Shown: piece after piece, positions 34,597-42,752 of the stretch | How the letters are laid out: each line of letters opens with the position of its first letter | How positions within the stretch are numbered: the first letter of the stretch is position 1 | From: Tundrisphaera lichenicola | GTDB lineage: Bacteria; Planctomycetota; Planctomycetia; Isosphaerales; Isosphaeraceae | NCBI RefSeq assembly: GCF_051175385.1 | Contig: NZ_CP195106.1 | Coordinates: 5,332,001-5,396,000 of the forward strand | Length of the DNA stretch: 64,000 nucleotides | Direction: 5' to 3' | The notes under the pieces: model-generated | The model's input: only the letters and a program-made list of their open reading frames with translations | Databases searched by the model: none | Told to the model about the DNA's origin: nothing | Program-made: the position numbers and the translations under genes

Positions 34597-35132
34597 TCGA
34601 TGGAAGTCCTGAAGAAAGACTGCCGTCGCGGGACGTAGATGCCTTAGATTTCTCCGGCCGGGGGGGGGGTTGGCCGAATGGCGTCCAAGCGAGAATGGAG
34701 ATCAGACTGCCCTGAAGTACACTCGATTCGAAACGAGATCCAGCACGGGCCCGCGAGTGGTTGGCACGACGGTTCCGCGAAGGATCCTCGAGCCGAACCT
34801 GGCGAAATCGAGCATCCTCGATAATCTAGAATCGGCTACGATTCAAACGAGGGTTCGCTTCCCTATCTTAGCCTGCCAGGTATTATTCCTCGGCTGCCGT
34901 GATTAGGTCCCTTCCCCCTAGCAAAGAATATCCGGGAACTCGGAGAAAAAGTAGCCGAACCACAGATGTGTGAAATGAACTGACATACGTGAAGCGAACT
35001 CGACCCGACGCGCTTCCGGAATCGCCATTCATTTACGATCGTATTCCTCCGGCAAGCAGCGACTCCCTCGGACGTAATTCGTCAGTGAACTCGACGAGGC
35101 TTGATCGAGGAGTCGAAACACAAGGAAGAATC
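34597..35132. other. divergent intergenic region between dabA and the AlgH gene
   Basis: 536 bases with no supported gene. It holds a run of ten G residues at 34660-34669, about 65 bases upstream of the dabA start. The reading frame of the AlgH gene is open through the right part, but without ribosome site or conserved residues. Promoters for both operons are expected here and were not resolved. Confidence 0.5.
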
Positions 35133-35687
35133 ATGCAATCCCTTAAAGGCCAACTCTTAATCGCCGCGCCTAGCCTTACCTCATCCTTCTTCCGACGAAC
35201 TGTGATCTTGATGTTGGATCATACGGAGGAAGGAGCCGCGGGGGTCATCCTCAACCGCCCGACCGAAGCGACCGTCACGCACATCGCCGAGACGATTTTT
35301 TCCGAGTCGTTCAATTGGGATAAGTCATTGAGCTTGGGAGGTCCGGTCTCGGGCCCGTTGATGATCCTTCATGAAGTCGAGGAGCAATCCGACCTCGAGA
35401 TTTTCCCGGGCCTATTCAATGCCGTGGAAATCTCCAAGGTTCGCGATCTCATCTTGAGCCGGACCGAACCCTCGATGATATTGGCAAACTATTCGGGATG
35501 GGGCCCAGGTCAGCTTGAGGGAGAATTCGGTGTGGACTCCTGGCTGACTCTCCCCGCTACTAGGGAGTACGTATTCTGGGAAGGGACTGGGGACCTCTGG
35601 GACACGGTCGTCAAAGCCGTCAACGCCCGCCAGTTGTCCGACTTCCTGGGCCTCCGCGAGGTCCCTTCCGATCCGACCCTGAATTGA
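35133..35687 (+). CDS. YqgE/AlgH family protein (UPF0301)
   Basis: 184 residues from ATG 35133, with AAGGAAG seven bases upstream; the open frame begins at 34989 but the extra 48 residues are not family sequence. It starts with the family pattern LKGQLLIAAPSL...FFRRTVILMLDHTEEGAAGVILNRPTE and continues with LGGPV, SMILANYSGWGPGQLEGEF and a final WDTVVKA. DUF179/AlgH proteins are small cytoplasmic proteins of unknown biochemical function; AlgH was first noted in alginate regulation. It is transcribed away from dabA. An insertion sequence lies 62 bases after its stop. Confidence 0.95.
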   Translation: MQSLKGQLLIAAPSLTSSFFRRTVILMLDHTEEGAAGVILNRPTEATVTHIAETIFSESFNWDKSLSLGGPVSGPLMILHEVEEQSDLEIFPGLFNAVEISKVRDLILSRTEPSMILANYSGWGPGQLEGEFGVDSWLTLPATREYVFWEGTGDLWDTVVKAVNARQLSDFLGLREVPSDPTLN

Positions 35688-35749
35688 TCACTCTGAGAGA
35701 TTGTAGAACCGAGTTACAGTTCACCCGTAGAGTTTTCACTATTGATCAT

Positions 35750-36822
35750 GGCTCATGATGGATTCCGGGGTGGTGCCAGCAATTGGCCGATCAGGGCACC
35801 CAGTAGCCGCTTTCCTCTCGCCCGGATGTTGTGCACGAACTCGAAGAAACCCAGGTACAGCGGTAGGCTCTCCTGGGGGATTCCTCGGTGAGGCCGCAGC
35901 CACGAGCGGAGCAGCGACCAGAACCCTTCGAGCGTGTTGACATGGACCTCGCAGAAGCCATCGCCATCGTCGTCCCGGGCGAACTCGCCCGCCCCGTGGC
36001 AGACCGTCTTGTGGCCATAACCCCACTCCACCAGGCGGCCATAGATGTCGTATTCATCGGTGTAGACCAACGTCCCCTTGGCGATCATCCGATCGATCAG
36101 GGGCTTGATGGTCACCTGCTGGACGTTCTCCAGCATCCGGATCACGACCTCGCCTCCACGCTGCAACATCCCGAAGATCGGCGGCTTCTCCTTGGCCAGG
36201 GTGCCCCGACCTCGCTCGCCTCTCAGGCGTCGCCTTCGGGGGAGGCGGCCTTTTTTTTGACCGCCTCGGGATGACCCTTATGTCCGGCCACCACATAGAC
36301 TTCGTCGCACTCGACCTCCCCCTCCAGCACGACCGGAGGACAACGGTTGACCATCCCCTGTCGGAGTCGCTGGATCATGGCTCGGGCATCATCCTTGTTG
36401 ATGTCGAGTTCCTGGGCGATCTGCAATCCCGAGAGGTTCAGCCCCATCAGATAGAGGCAGGCGATCCAGGTCCTCAGCGGCAGGTGATGGCCGGCGAAGA
36501 TGGTGTCGGTGAGGTCGTCGAAGCGTCGGCGGCAGCCCCGGCACTCGTAGCGTTGACGGAGTGGCTGAGTGTCGTCCTTGCCGTTCTTGATGACCGAGTC
36601 CCAGGAGCACTTGGGACAGGTCACGCCGTCAGGCCACCGCATGTCCCGGATGGTGTCGAAGCACTTGGCGTCGTCGAAGAGATCCTGGATGTTGACCATC
36701 GTGCGACGCCTCGGGGCGGGGAAGTCGGGATCAGCGGGGCGGACAGATCGCCCGACCGAGGAGACCGATTGTATCCACTGAGTGGCCCTTGCGGACCACC
36801 ACCCCGGAATCCATCATGAGCC
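35750..36822 (-). mobile_element. IS1595-family insertion sequence, complete
   Basis: 1073 bp bounded by perfect 26-bp terminal inverted repeats (35750-35775 and 36797-36822; outer sequence GGCTCATGATGGATTCCGGG) and flanked by an 8-bp target duplication TTGATCAT (35742-35749 and 36823-36830). 8-bp duplications are characteristic of IS1595 elements. One transposase gene on the minus strand occupies almost the whole element. Identical ends and duplication suggest a young or active copy. Confidence 0.95.
35753..36699 (-). CDS. IS1595-family transposase expressed through a -1 slippage site
   Basis: Frame one starts at ATG 36699 with an N-terminal zinc ribbon (VTCPKCSWDSVIKNG, CRGCRRRFD) and runs to the first catalytic Asp region (GEVECDEVYVVAGHKGHPE). 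After VKKK it would end at 36223. An A8 run followed by G (36250-36258 on the minus strand) contains the heptamer A-AAA-AAG; shifting back one base opens the second frame, GRLPRRRRLRGERGRGTLAKEK and on to VYTDEYDIYGRLVEWGYGH, ARDDDGDGFCEVHVNTLEGFWSLL, ending at 35753. The joined product is about 315 residues, the normal size for IS1595 transposases. Transcriptional slippage on the A8 run is an equally good mechanism. Confidence 0.88.
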
Positions 36823-36891
36823 TTGATCATTACGTCGAGAGGACCATCTCGCGCCCCGGTACTAGGAGTCGCCGAAGGCAGTCGGGACGGA

Positions 36892-37182
36892 TCAGGAAGT
36901 TGACATCGGGCTCGTGCTAAACGAAATGTCGAACTCCCACGAATTGGGGTAGGATCGGAACTCGGCCAACTTCCGCCCGAGCGCCCATCGATTTTCGGCA
37001 GGAGCGCTTTGCATCAGGACGTAAACTGTCCGGTCGACCCTCTCCGATTGAATCAGGGGATTCAGGTCCGAAAGCAAGTAGTTCTGTCGGATCGAAGCAA
37101 TTTCAGGAGCATCGAGTCGACCCTAATCGGAGGGCCGAGTGAGTTCCCAGAAATGTTGGTGGGCGTCGACGGCATCATTCAC
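36892..37182 (-). pseudogene. 5' fragment of an amidohydrolase (lactonase-like) gene
   Basis: A frame starting with GTG at 37182, seven bases after the FucU-like stop, begins NDAVDAHQHFWELTRPSD, the classical N-terminus of amidohydrolase-2 proteins such as fuconolactonase. A TAG at 37125-37123 stands where the family has an aromatic residue (usually Tyr). The frame then goes on with GRLDAPEIASIRQNYLLSDL and SERVDRTVYVLMQSAPAENRWAL, again family-like, and loses resemblance near 36950 before stopping at 36892. The remaining about 180 residues of a lactonase are absent. The IS1595 element ends 60 bases away. In the operon order it would have provided a sugar lactonase. Confidence 0.75.
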
Positions 37183-37188
37183 GTACGA

Positions 37189-37635
37189 TCAGTCCATCCG
37201 CACGCCTACGGAGAGTAGGATATTGGCGAACCGCTGCTGATCGGCCGTCTGGATGGTCAGGACATGATCGGGGGTAGAGACGGCCTCATAAAAGTCCCAC
37301 TTGAAGATTGGTTCGAGAGGGATTGTCAGACCGCTTTCTGAGATCACACTCCGATATTCGGCCCAGACCGACGGATCCTCGCTGAGGGCATAAGGCCCTT
37401 CGGTTTCGTATCCCATCGTGTTAATGGCGTCGATCGGGACCGCCGAAAGAATCGCGCGAAGAACCTGGGCACAATTGACAACACCAGGCATCAAGTTAAG
37501 GCAGACCACTTCGGCGTTGGGGCCCTTTTTCGAGGAGGCCGGATAGTTGCCGTCGGCGATCAGGATCCGGGCATGGTGCCCGGCCCGACCCACGATCTCG
37601 TTGATTTTCGGATGGATGAGCTGGTGCTTGAGCAT
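37189..37635 (-). CDS. RbsD/FucU-family sugar mutarotase
   Basis: 148 residues from ATG 37635. The family fold is recognisable from MLKHQLIHPKINEIVGRAGHHARILIADGNYPA, in which the His and Asp of the 'GH...I.IAD' motif line the active site, and from the closing MD. FucU and RbsD interconvert alpha/beta or pyranose forms of L-fucose or D-ribose, supplying the right anomer to the next enzyme. Length is normal (about 140). It starts 30 bases after the sugar-isomerase gene and precedes the broken lactonase gene, which places it in a sugar-oxidation pathway (dehydrogenase, mutarotase, lactonase). Confidence 0.88.
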   Translation of the reverse strand: MLKHQLIHPKINEIVGRAGHHARILIADGNYPASSKKGPNAEVVCLNLMPGVVNCAQVLRAILSAVPIDAINTMGYETEGPYALSEDPSVWAEYRSVISESGLTIPLEPIFKWDFYEAVSTPDHVLTIQTADQQRFANILLSVGVRMD

Positions 37636-37665
37636 CCCTGGAAGGACTCCCCGGATGATGGTGAT

Positions 37666-38505
37666 TCAAGGCGTGTTATGGTCGGCACCGGCTCGGAAAT
37701 AGCGACGAAAGGCGTGCATCGTCTGTAGGGCGGCGGTTTCCGGATTTGGGAGCGGGAAAGCCTCGGCCGATGCATATCCCCGAAACCCGACCTCGTGGAG
37801 GGCCTGGGCGATCGGCGCGAAGTCGGTGTGGCCGAATCCTGCGGCCCGTCGATTCGAATCGACGAAGTGGACGTGACCGATGTGCTTCCCCGCCGCCCTC
37901 AGGGAATCGGCGACGTTGAACTCCTCGATGTTCATATGGAAGAGATCGGCGAGGAGCGTAACGTTCGCGGTGGAGAGGGACCGTAAGATCTTCAATCCCG
38001 CGTCGAGCGTATTGGCCAAGTCGGTCTCGTACCTGTTCAAGGGCTCATAGATCAGGGGAACCCCATATTGACGGGCGTGCTCGCCCAGATCTTCGAGGGC
38101 GTCGGCCAGATAACCGAGGGCCGTGGGGTGCTCGACCCCCTCGCCGCTCCGTCCCTGCATGGAACCGATGATGGCCGGGGCGTGGAGAGGGCCAGCAAAG
38201 TCGATGATGGATCGGATGAAGTCGCGTGCCTTGACTCTTCCTTCCGCGTCGGGACGGGCGAGATGAAGTTTATGCCTCACCCAACCCGCGCCGGTGCCAA
38301 CGGCCGCGAGACTGAGGCCGTGGTCGTTCAGGAGGATTCTGAGCCGGGCCGAGTCGACCGCATCAGGCCCCGTCGGGAAGACCTCGACCGCGTCGAATCC
38401 GAGCTGCTGGGCCTTTTTGCAGGCTTCCGTCAAGTCGTGCCAGAAGACGAATGGGCCGTTCCGGGCTTCTTCGACCAGGCTGACGGTCACGGCGGATCGG
38501 ATCAC
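37666..38505 (-). CDS. sugar phosphate isomerase/epimerase (TIM barrel)
   Basis: 279 residues from a GTG at 38505 with GGAGG eight bases upstream; the longer open frame to 38793 lies within the preceding gene and has no family sequence. Features of the AP-endonuclease-2-like TIM barrel: LGFDAVEVFPTGPD, PLIYEPLNRYETDLANTL with the metal-binding Glu, LLADLFHMNIEE with Asp and His, IGHVHFVDSNRR with His, and GFRGYASAEAF with the final Glu. These metal-dependent enzymes isomerise or epimerise keto sugars; hydroxypyruvate isomerase and tagatose-3-epimerase belong here. It follows the SDR gene by 31 bases. Confidence 0.93.
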   Translation of the reverse strand: MIRSAVTVSLVEEARNGPFVFWHDLTEACKKAQQLGFDAVEVFPTGPDAVDSARLRILLNDHGLSLAAVGTGAGWVRHKLHLARPDAEGRVKARDFIRSIIDFAGPLHAPAIIGSMQGRSGEGVEHPTALGYLADALEDLGEHARQYGVPLIYEPLNRYETDLANTLDAGLKILRSLSTANVTLLADLFHMNIEEFNVADSLRAAGKHIGHVHFVDSNRRAAGFGHTDFAPIAQALHEVGFRGYASAEAFPLPNPETAALQTMHAFRRYFRAGADHNTP

Positions 38506-38536
38506 GAGAGGAGCCTCCTTCGATGGACCGGCTGGA

Positions 38537-39319
38537 TCAGAGACGCATGGCCGTGAACCCGCCATCGACGTAATAAGTCGCCCCGGTGATGAAACTCCCG
38601 GCCGATTTAGAGAGGAGCAAAATCGTGGTCCCCACCAGTTCTTGGGGCTCGCCAAATCGTCCCATCGGCGTCCCTGCCATGATCTTCTCGACTCGGGCTG
38701 GATCGAGGATCTTGCGGTTTTGCTCGGCCGGGAAGAAGCCGGGGGCCAGGGCATTGACCCGGATGCCCATCGAGGCAAACTCGCGAGCGACATTCTGAGT
38801 CAGGTTGACCACCGCCGCCTTCGAGGCCGAGTAGGCGAAGACCCGCGATAGTGGAAGATGAGAGGAGACGCTCGCGACGTTCAGGATCGAGCCGCCCCCG
38901 GCTTTCGCCATCTCCCGGCCGAAGATCTGGCAACCCCAGTGGACCGCCTTGAGATTGCTGTCAATCACCCGGTCCCAGTCCTCGTCCTTCGCTTCGAGGT
39001 AGGGGCTCGCGCTATTCACCCCGGCTCCGTTGACGAGCATGTCGACCCGCCCTTGAGTCTCCAGGGTCTGATTGAGGAGTTCCTCGATCGATTCCCGATT
39101 CATGACATCCACCGGGAGGAACGAGGCCCGACCGCCGAGGGCCTCGATCTCGGCCACCCGAGCCGCGCCTTTCCCGGCATCGCGGCCGGCCACGACCACG
39201 GTCGCCCCGGCCTGTGCCAGCCCCTGCGCCATCGCCCCGCAGAGGACTCCCGTGCCGCCGATGACCACGGCAACCTGCCCTTCAAGACCGAAAAGCTGCT
39301 TCAAGAAATCATCCGACAT
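38537..39319 (-). CDS. SDR-family oxidoreductase (D-mannonate/gluconate dehydrogenase-like)
   Basis: 260 residues from ATG 39319. The start sequence SDDFLKQLFGLEGQVAVVIGGTGVLCGAMAQ has the cofactor motif TGxxxGxG in a modified form (GGTGVLCGAM), then the NAG motif (LVNGAGVNSASP), Ser (NVASVSS) and the YSASK catalytic Tyr/Lys. The substrate region and size match SDR oxidoreductases acting on mannonate or gluconate. With the adjacent tagaturonate epimerase it could form the fructuronate to mannonate step; this is inference from the neighbourhood. It sits 27 bases after the epimerase stop and 31 bases before the isomerase. Confidence 0.9.
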   Translation of the reverse strand: MSDDFLKQLFGLEGQVAVVIGGTGVLCGAMAQGLAQAGATVVVAGRDAGKGAARVAEIEALGGRASFLPVDVMNRESIEELLNQTLETQGRVDMLVNGAGVNSASPYLEAKDEDWDRVIDSNLKAVHWGCQIFGREMAKAGGGSILNVASVSSHLPLSRVFAYSASKAAVVNLTQNVAREFASMGIRVNALAPGFFPAEQNRKILDPARVEKIMAGTPMGRFGEPQELVGTTILLLSKSAGSFITGATYYVDGGFTAMRL

Positions 39320-39345
39320 CGCGTGCATTTCTCCAGCGGATGGCA

Positions 39346-40623
39346 TCAGATCCCGGCCCCGAGCGCATCCAGGTGACGGGCAAAGTGGTCGGCCAGAACC
39401 TCGGTGTAGGTATCCAGATGCCGCTCGAGAACTCCCCGGACGGCCGGTCCCAGATCGGGGCTGGTGAGGGTCGACCCGAAGGTACAGTGGAGAATCTGCC
39501 GACCCGGAGCCGTGAATCCTCGTCCTTCAGGAACTTCCGACCATCGTTCGAGATAGAGCTTCTCCAACTCCACCACGCTCGAGACCTCTGAAGTGGGAGG
39601 GGCCGAATCCAACGTGGCCGAGACGTGATATGTCGCCTTGTCGCGATCGTACCGACCCCGAGCGAAGTCGATCACGCGTCGGAAGAGGGCCTCCTCGTGA
39701 CGGGCGACAACTCGGAGTGCCTCCAGATAGCTCGTCCCCGCCGTCTTGACGTGAAACTTACCCCCCGTCGCCCGAGAGAGGGCCGGGTACATGGAAAGCT
39801 TGTCCGATCCCGAGTGGAGGCTCAACTTATAGGGTCCCACCAGCTCGGCGATCGCGGCATGATCTCGGAGCGAATGCTCGAGTGCGCCCAGATCTCCCTT
39901 GTAATCCACGCCCTTCTCGAAATCGCCGATATAACGAGGTGCGAGGCTGACCAGTTTCATCCCTCGACCGACGCACTGGTCGGCGATGATGTAGTGCTCG
40001 GCAAGGGTCGTCGGTTGCTCCGTCTCGTCGACGCTGAGTTCGATCTCGTGGTCGCGGCCGGCCCGGTCGTTGACATCCCGGATGTGGTCGGCCAGTCGGA
40101 GCGCATGGTTGATGGCCCGACCATACTTGACCGCCGCCCGGAGGCAGGCGCGTTCATCGAGGTGGACCGCAGTACCGGTGGGCAATTTGATCGACTTACC
40201 GCGATAATTGCCGATCCAGTCGACCTCATCCTCGACGGCGGCGAACCTCTCTCGGAGAGTCGGTTCATCGTAATCGTCGGCATGAGCATCGACATGATCG
40301 GATGGGTCGATCGTGAAGAAGGTGAATCCGACGGCAGCCGTGGCGTCGACATCCTCGGTCGACTTGAGGTGATCGGCGTCGGCCCCGATCTTGCCCGTCC
40401 ACCCGGCTTCTCGAGCGCCACGGAGGGCGTCGTCCATGACCTGCCGGGGGGTCCGGTTGGTCCGGACCATCTCGCGGATCGACTGCTGGGGGAAGATCGG
40501 TTCGATCGCCGATCCCGAACGCAGGATCGATTCGACGTGACCCGGCGTGGCCAGACCGATCCGGTCTCCGAAGCCGAAACTCGGGCTCAGGCCGAGGGTC
40601 ACGCACGTGGCTTTCTCCGACAT
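39346..40623 (-). CDS. uxaE: tagaturonate epimerase family protein
   Basis: 425 residues from ATG 40623 (GGAG ten bases upstream). The sequence has the features of the UxaE family: FGFGDRIGLATPGHVESI, DADHLK, FFTIDPSDHVDAHADDYDE, a metal-binding ELSVDETEQPTT, LAPRYIGDFEKGVDYKGD and the hallmark KLSLHSGSDKLSMYP. UxaE interconverts D-tagaturonate and D-fructuronate in galacturonate breakdown. With a mannonate-type dehydrogenase next to it this suggests use of galacturonate, which comes from pectin or algal glycans. It follows the Zn alcohol dehydrogenase gene by 17 bases. No uronate isomerase is present in the window. Confidence 0.85.
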   Translation of the reverse strand: MSEKATCVTLGLSPSFGFGDRIGLATPGHVESILRSGSAIEPIFPQQSIREMVRTNRTPRQVMDDALRGAREAGWTGKIGADADHLKSTEDVDATAAVGFTFFTIDPSDHVDAHADDYDEPTLRERFAAVEDEVDWIGNYRGKSIKLPTGTAVHLDERACLRAAVKYGRAINHALRLADHIRDVNDRAGRDHEIELSVDETEQPTTLAEHYIIADQCVGRGMKLVSLAPRYIGDFEKGVDYKGDLGALEHSLRDHAAIAELVGPYKLSLHSGSDKLSMYPALSRATGGKFHVKTAGTSYLEALRVVARHEEALFRRVIDFARGRYDRDKATYHVSATLDSAPPTSEVSSVVELEKLYLERWSEVPEGRGFTAPGRQILHCTFGSTLTSPDLGPAVRGVLERHLDTYTEVLADHFARHLDALGAGI

Positions 40624-40639
40624 CGCTAGCAAGCTCCGT

Positions 40640-41662
40640 TCAGTCGACCTCGACGATGGCCTTGATGACGCCCGTCTCGGGCCTGGTATACGAAGGGAAA
40701 AGACCGGGGAGTTCCTCGAAACCCGAGCGATGCGTGATCCACGGCTTGGTATCGATGGTACCGGCCTCGATCAGCCCGATGATCCGGGTAAAGTCCCGAG
40801 GCAAAGCATTCCGGGAACAGAGTAGGGTTCCCTCGGGGCGGTGGAAAATCGGATGTCGGAACTTGACCTCATCCGTCGTGATTCCGACGTAGACCAGCCG
40901 ACCGCCGCCCGGAGCAACGAAGCCGAACGCCGCCGACATCGAGGTGCTGGATCCACTCGCGTCGATCACCACGTCGGGCAAGTGGCCGTCGGTCACTTCG
41001 CGAAGTTCCTCTTCGAGGCGATCAGAAAGACTGATCGTATGCTCGACTCCCATCACCTTCCGGCAGAAGTCGAGACGGCCTTCGTTCATGTCGAGGACGA
41101 TCGTCTTCGCGCCGGTGAGCTTGACGAACTCCAGCGTCGCCAGTCCGATCGGACCGGCCCCGATGATCAGGCAGGATTCACCCGGGGCGGGTGCCCCGCG
41201 ATCCGTCGCGTGGCATCCGATCGCCAGGGTCTCGACCAGTGCCAACTGGTCGAATGCCAACGTCTTCGATGGGTGGAGCTTGCGGGCCGGGAGGAGGAAG
41301 TAGGGCCGCATCCCGCCGTCGCGATGAACCCCCAGGACTTCCAGCTTCTCGCAGCAGTTGGGAAAACCCCGACGGCTGGCATAGCTCTCGGGATCGTTGA
41401 TATAAGGCTCGACGGAGCAGCGGTCTCCGGCCTTAATGTTCGAGACCCCTTCGCCAACCTCGACGACCTCAACGCCCAGCTCATGGCCGGGTATCCGCGG
41501 ATAACTGAAGAAGGGCATCTTGCCGAGATATCCGCTGATATCCGTCCCGCAGATCCCGATCCGGTGGACCCGGACCAGGGCTTCACCGGGACCGGGCCGG
41601 GAGGGTTCCTCGATCTCGATGCTCTTGAAGCTTTTTGGGGCTTCCAGGAGCAGGGCTTTCAT
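40640..41662 (-). CDS. zinc-dependent alcohol dehydrogenase (MDR family, sugar dehydrogenase-like)
   Basis: 340 residues from ATG 41662. Catalytic zinc ligands: Cys in GICGTDISG, His-Glu in RIPGHELGVEV, and Glu in ALVETLAIG. The structural-zinc region is degenerate (NCCEKLEVLG, only part of the four-Cys loop). The Rossmann motif is CLIIGAGPIGLATLE. The layout resembles L-threonate, L-idonate and L-galactonate dehydrogenases. A role in oxidising a sugar acid fits the operon. Spacing is 28 bases from the aldo/keto reductase gene upstream and 17 from uxaE. Confidence 0.93.
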   Translation of the reverse strand: MKALLLEAPKSFKSIEIEEPSRPGPGEALVRVHRIGICGTDISGYLGKMPFFSYPRIPGHELGVEVVEVGEGVSNIKAGDRCSVEPYINDPESYASRRGFPNCCEKLEVLGVHRDGGMRPYFLLPARKLHPSKTLAFDQLALVETLAIGCHATDRGAPAPGESCLIIGAGPIGLATLEFVKLTGAKTIVLDMNEGRLDFCRKVMGVEHTISLSDRLEEELREVTDGHLPDVVIDASGSSTSMSAAFGFVAPGGGRLVYVGITTDEVKFRHPIFHRPEGTLLCSRNALPRDFTRIIGLIEAGTIDTKPWITHRSGFEELPGLFPSYTRPETGVIKAIVEVD

Positions 41663-41689
41663 CGCAATCCTTTCGCTTCTAGGAGCCGA

Positions 41690-42643
41690 TCAGATCCCCG
41701 GCTCCGAGGGCGGATCGTTATTCTCGGGCCGCCCTTCGGTGTAATGCCAGTCATGGATCGGACGGAGGATCTCTAAAACCTCCGCCATCAAAACTTCGTC
41801 GACCGGCAGATTGGCCCATTCCGACCACTTCCGGACGTTCTCGGGGTTGGCCGAGCCTACGACACAGGTCGTCATATCCTCATCGGCCAGCGAGAACTGG
41901 AGGGCAAGTTGCGCGATGTCGACCCCTCGGGACGCGCAGTGCTCGGCCGCTCTGCGAGCGGTTTCACGGACGAACGGCGTCGCCTTGTGCCAGGGGGGGA
42001 GTTTGGCATTGGTCAGGAGTCGAGCCGAGAAAGGCGCGGCATTTATCAGTCCCACGCCCTTCTCTTTGAGATAGGGGACGAGGTCGAGAAGCATCGTGTT
42101 CTGGAGCGTGAAGTGATTGTAGGAGAGGACCACGTCGAGGTCAGTCCGATCGAGAACATAGCGGAACATCTTCATCGGATAGCCACTGACCCCGATGAAG
42201 CGGACCTTCCCCTGATCGCGGACCTTCCGGAGCGCGGGCAAAGTCTCCTCGACGATCTGGCTCATCTCGACGAATTCGATGTCGTGGCAGAGCATGATGT
42301 CGAGATGGTCGACTCCCATTCGCTGTAGGCTCACGTCGACGCTCTCGACGACCCGCCGGGCGGAGAAGTCGAAATGGGCACGGTCGTATCGACCAAGCTT
42401 CGAGCCGAGGATGTAGCTCTCCCGAGGGACACCCCGCAAGGCCACTCCCAGGAGACACTCGCTCATCCCTCGCCCATAGAACGGCGAGGTATCGATGAAG
42501 TTCATCCCCAGTTCGAGGGCCACGTGGACCGATCGGATTGCTTCCCCGAGGTCGACCGAGCGGAACTCCTGCCCAAGTGAGGAGGCCCCGAAGCTCAGCC
42601 AGGGCAAATCAAGGCCGGTCCGTCCCAGGGGTCGGGTCTTCAC
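41690..42643 (-). CDS. aldo/keto reductase (L-fucose/L-galactose dehydrogenase-like)
   Basis: 317 residues from ATG 42643. The AKR signature is MKTRPLGRTGLDLPWLSFGASSLGQ, with Asp51/Tyr56 region FIDTSPFYGRGMSECLLG, Lys in YILGSKLGRYD and His in DIMLCHDIEF. The order and length match plant and bacterial L-galactose dehydrogenase and the fungal/bacterial L-fucose and arabinose dehydrogenase branch. It would oxidise an aldose to the lactone, which the now-broken lactonase gene would have opened. The 5' end lies 110 bases from the MocA gene. Confidence 0.9.
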   Translation of the reverse strand: MKTRPLGRTGLDLPWLSFGASSLGQEFRSVDLGEAIRSVHVALELGMNFIDTSPFYGRGMSECLLGVALRGVPRESYILGSKLGRYDRAHFDFSARRVVESVDVSLQRMGVDHLDIMLCHDIEFVEMSQIVEETLPALRKVRDQGKVRFIGVSGYPMKMFRYVLDRTDLDVVLSYNHFTLQNTMLLDLVPYLKEKGVGLINAAPFSARLLTNAKLPPWHKATPFVRETARRAAEHCASRGVDIAQLALQFSLADEDMTTCVVGSANPENVRKWSEWANLPVDEVLMAEVLEILRPIHDWHYTEGRPENNDPPSEPGI

Positions 42644-42752
42644 CGTCGAGGGCTCCCGCGTCAGGCATCATTCTTGAAGGATGGGCCACATCCTAACGCC
42701 TGAGCGAGCCGCTTGCACCTGCCTGCCGTCCGAAATTTGCTCCGAGCCGGCT

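Noticed and set aside
39625..40629. 334-codon plus-strand frame antisense to the tagaturonate epimerase gene
   Set aside because: No family resemblance, no ribosome site, fully inside the well-supported minus-strand gene. Similar long antisense frames at 40841-41776, 42681-43655, 48342-49157, 52014-52823, 59378-60280 and 60520-61749 were dismissed for the same reason.
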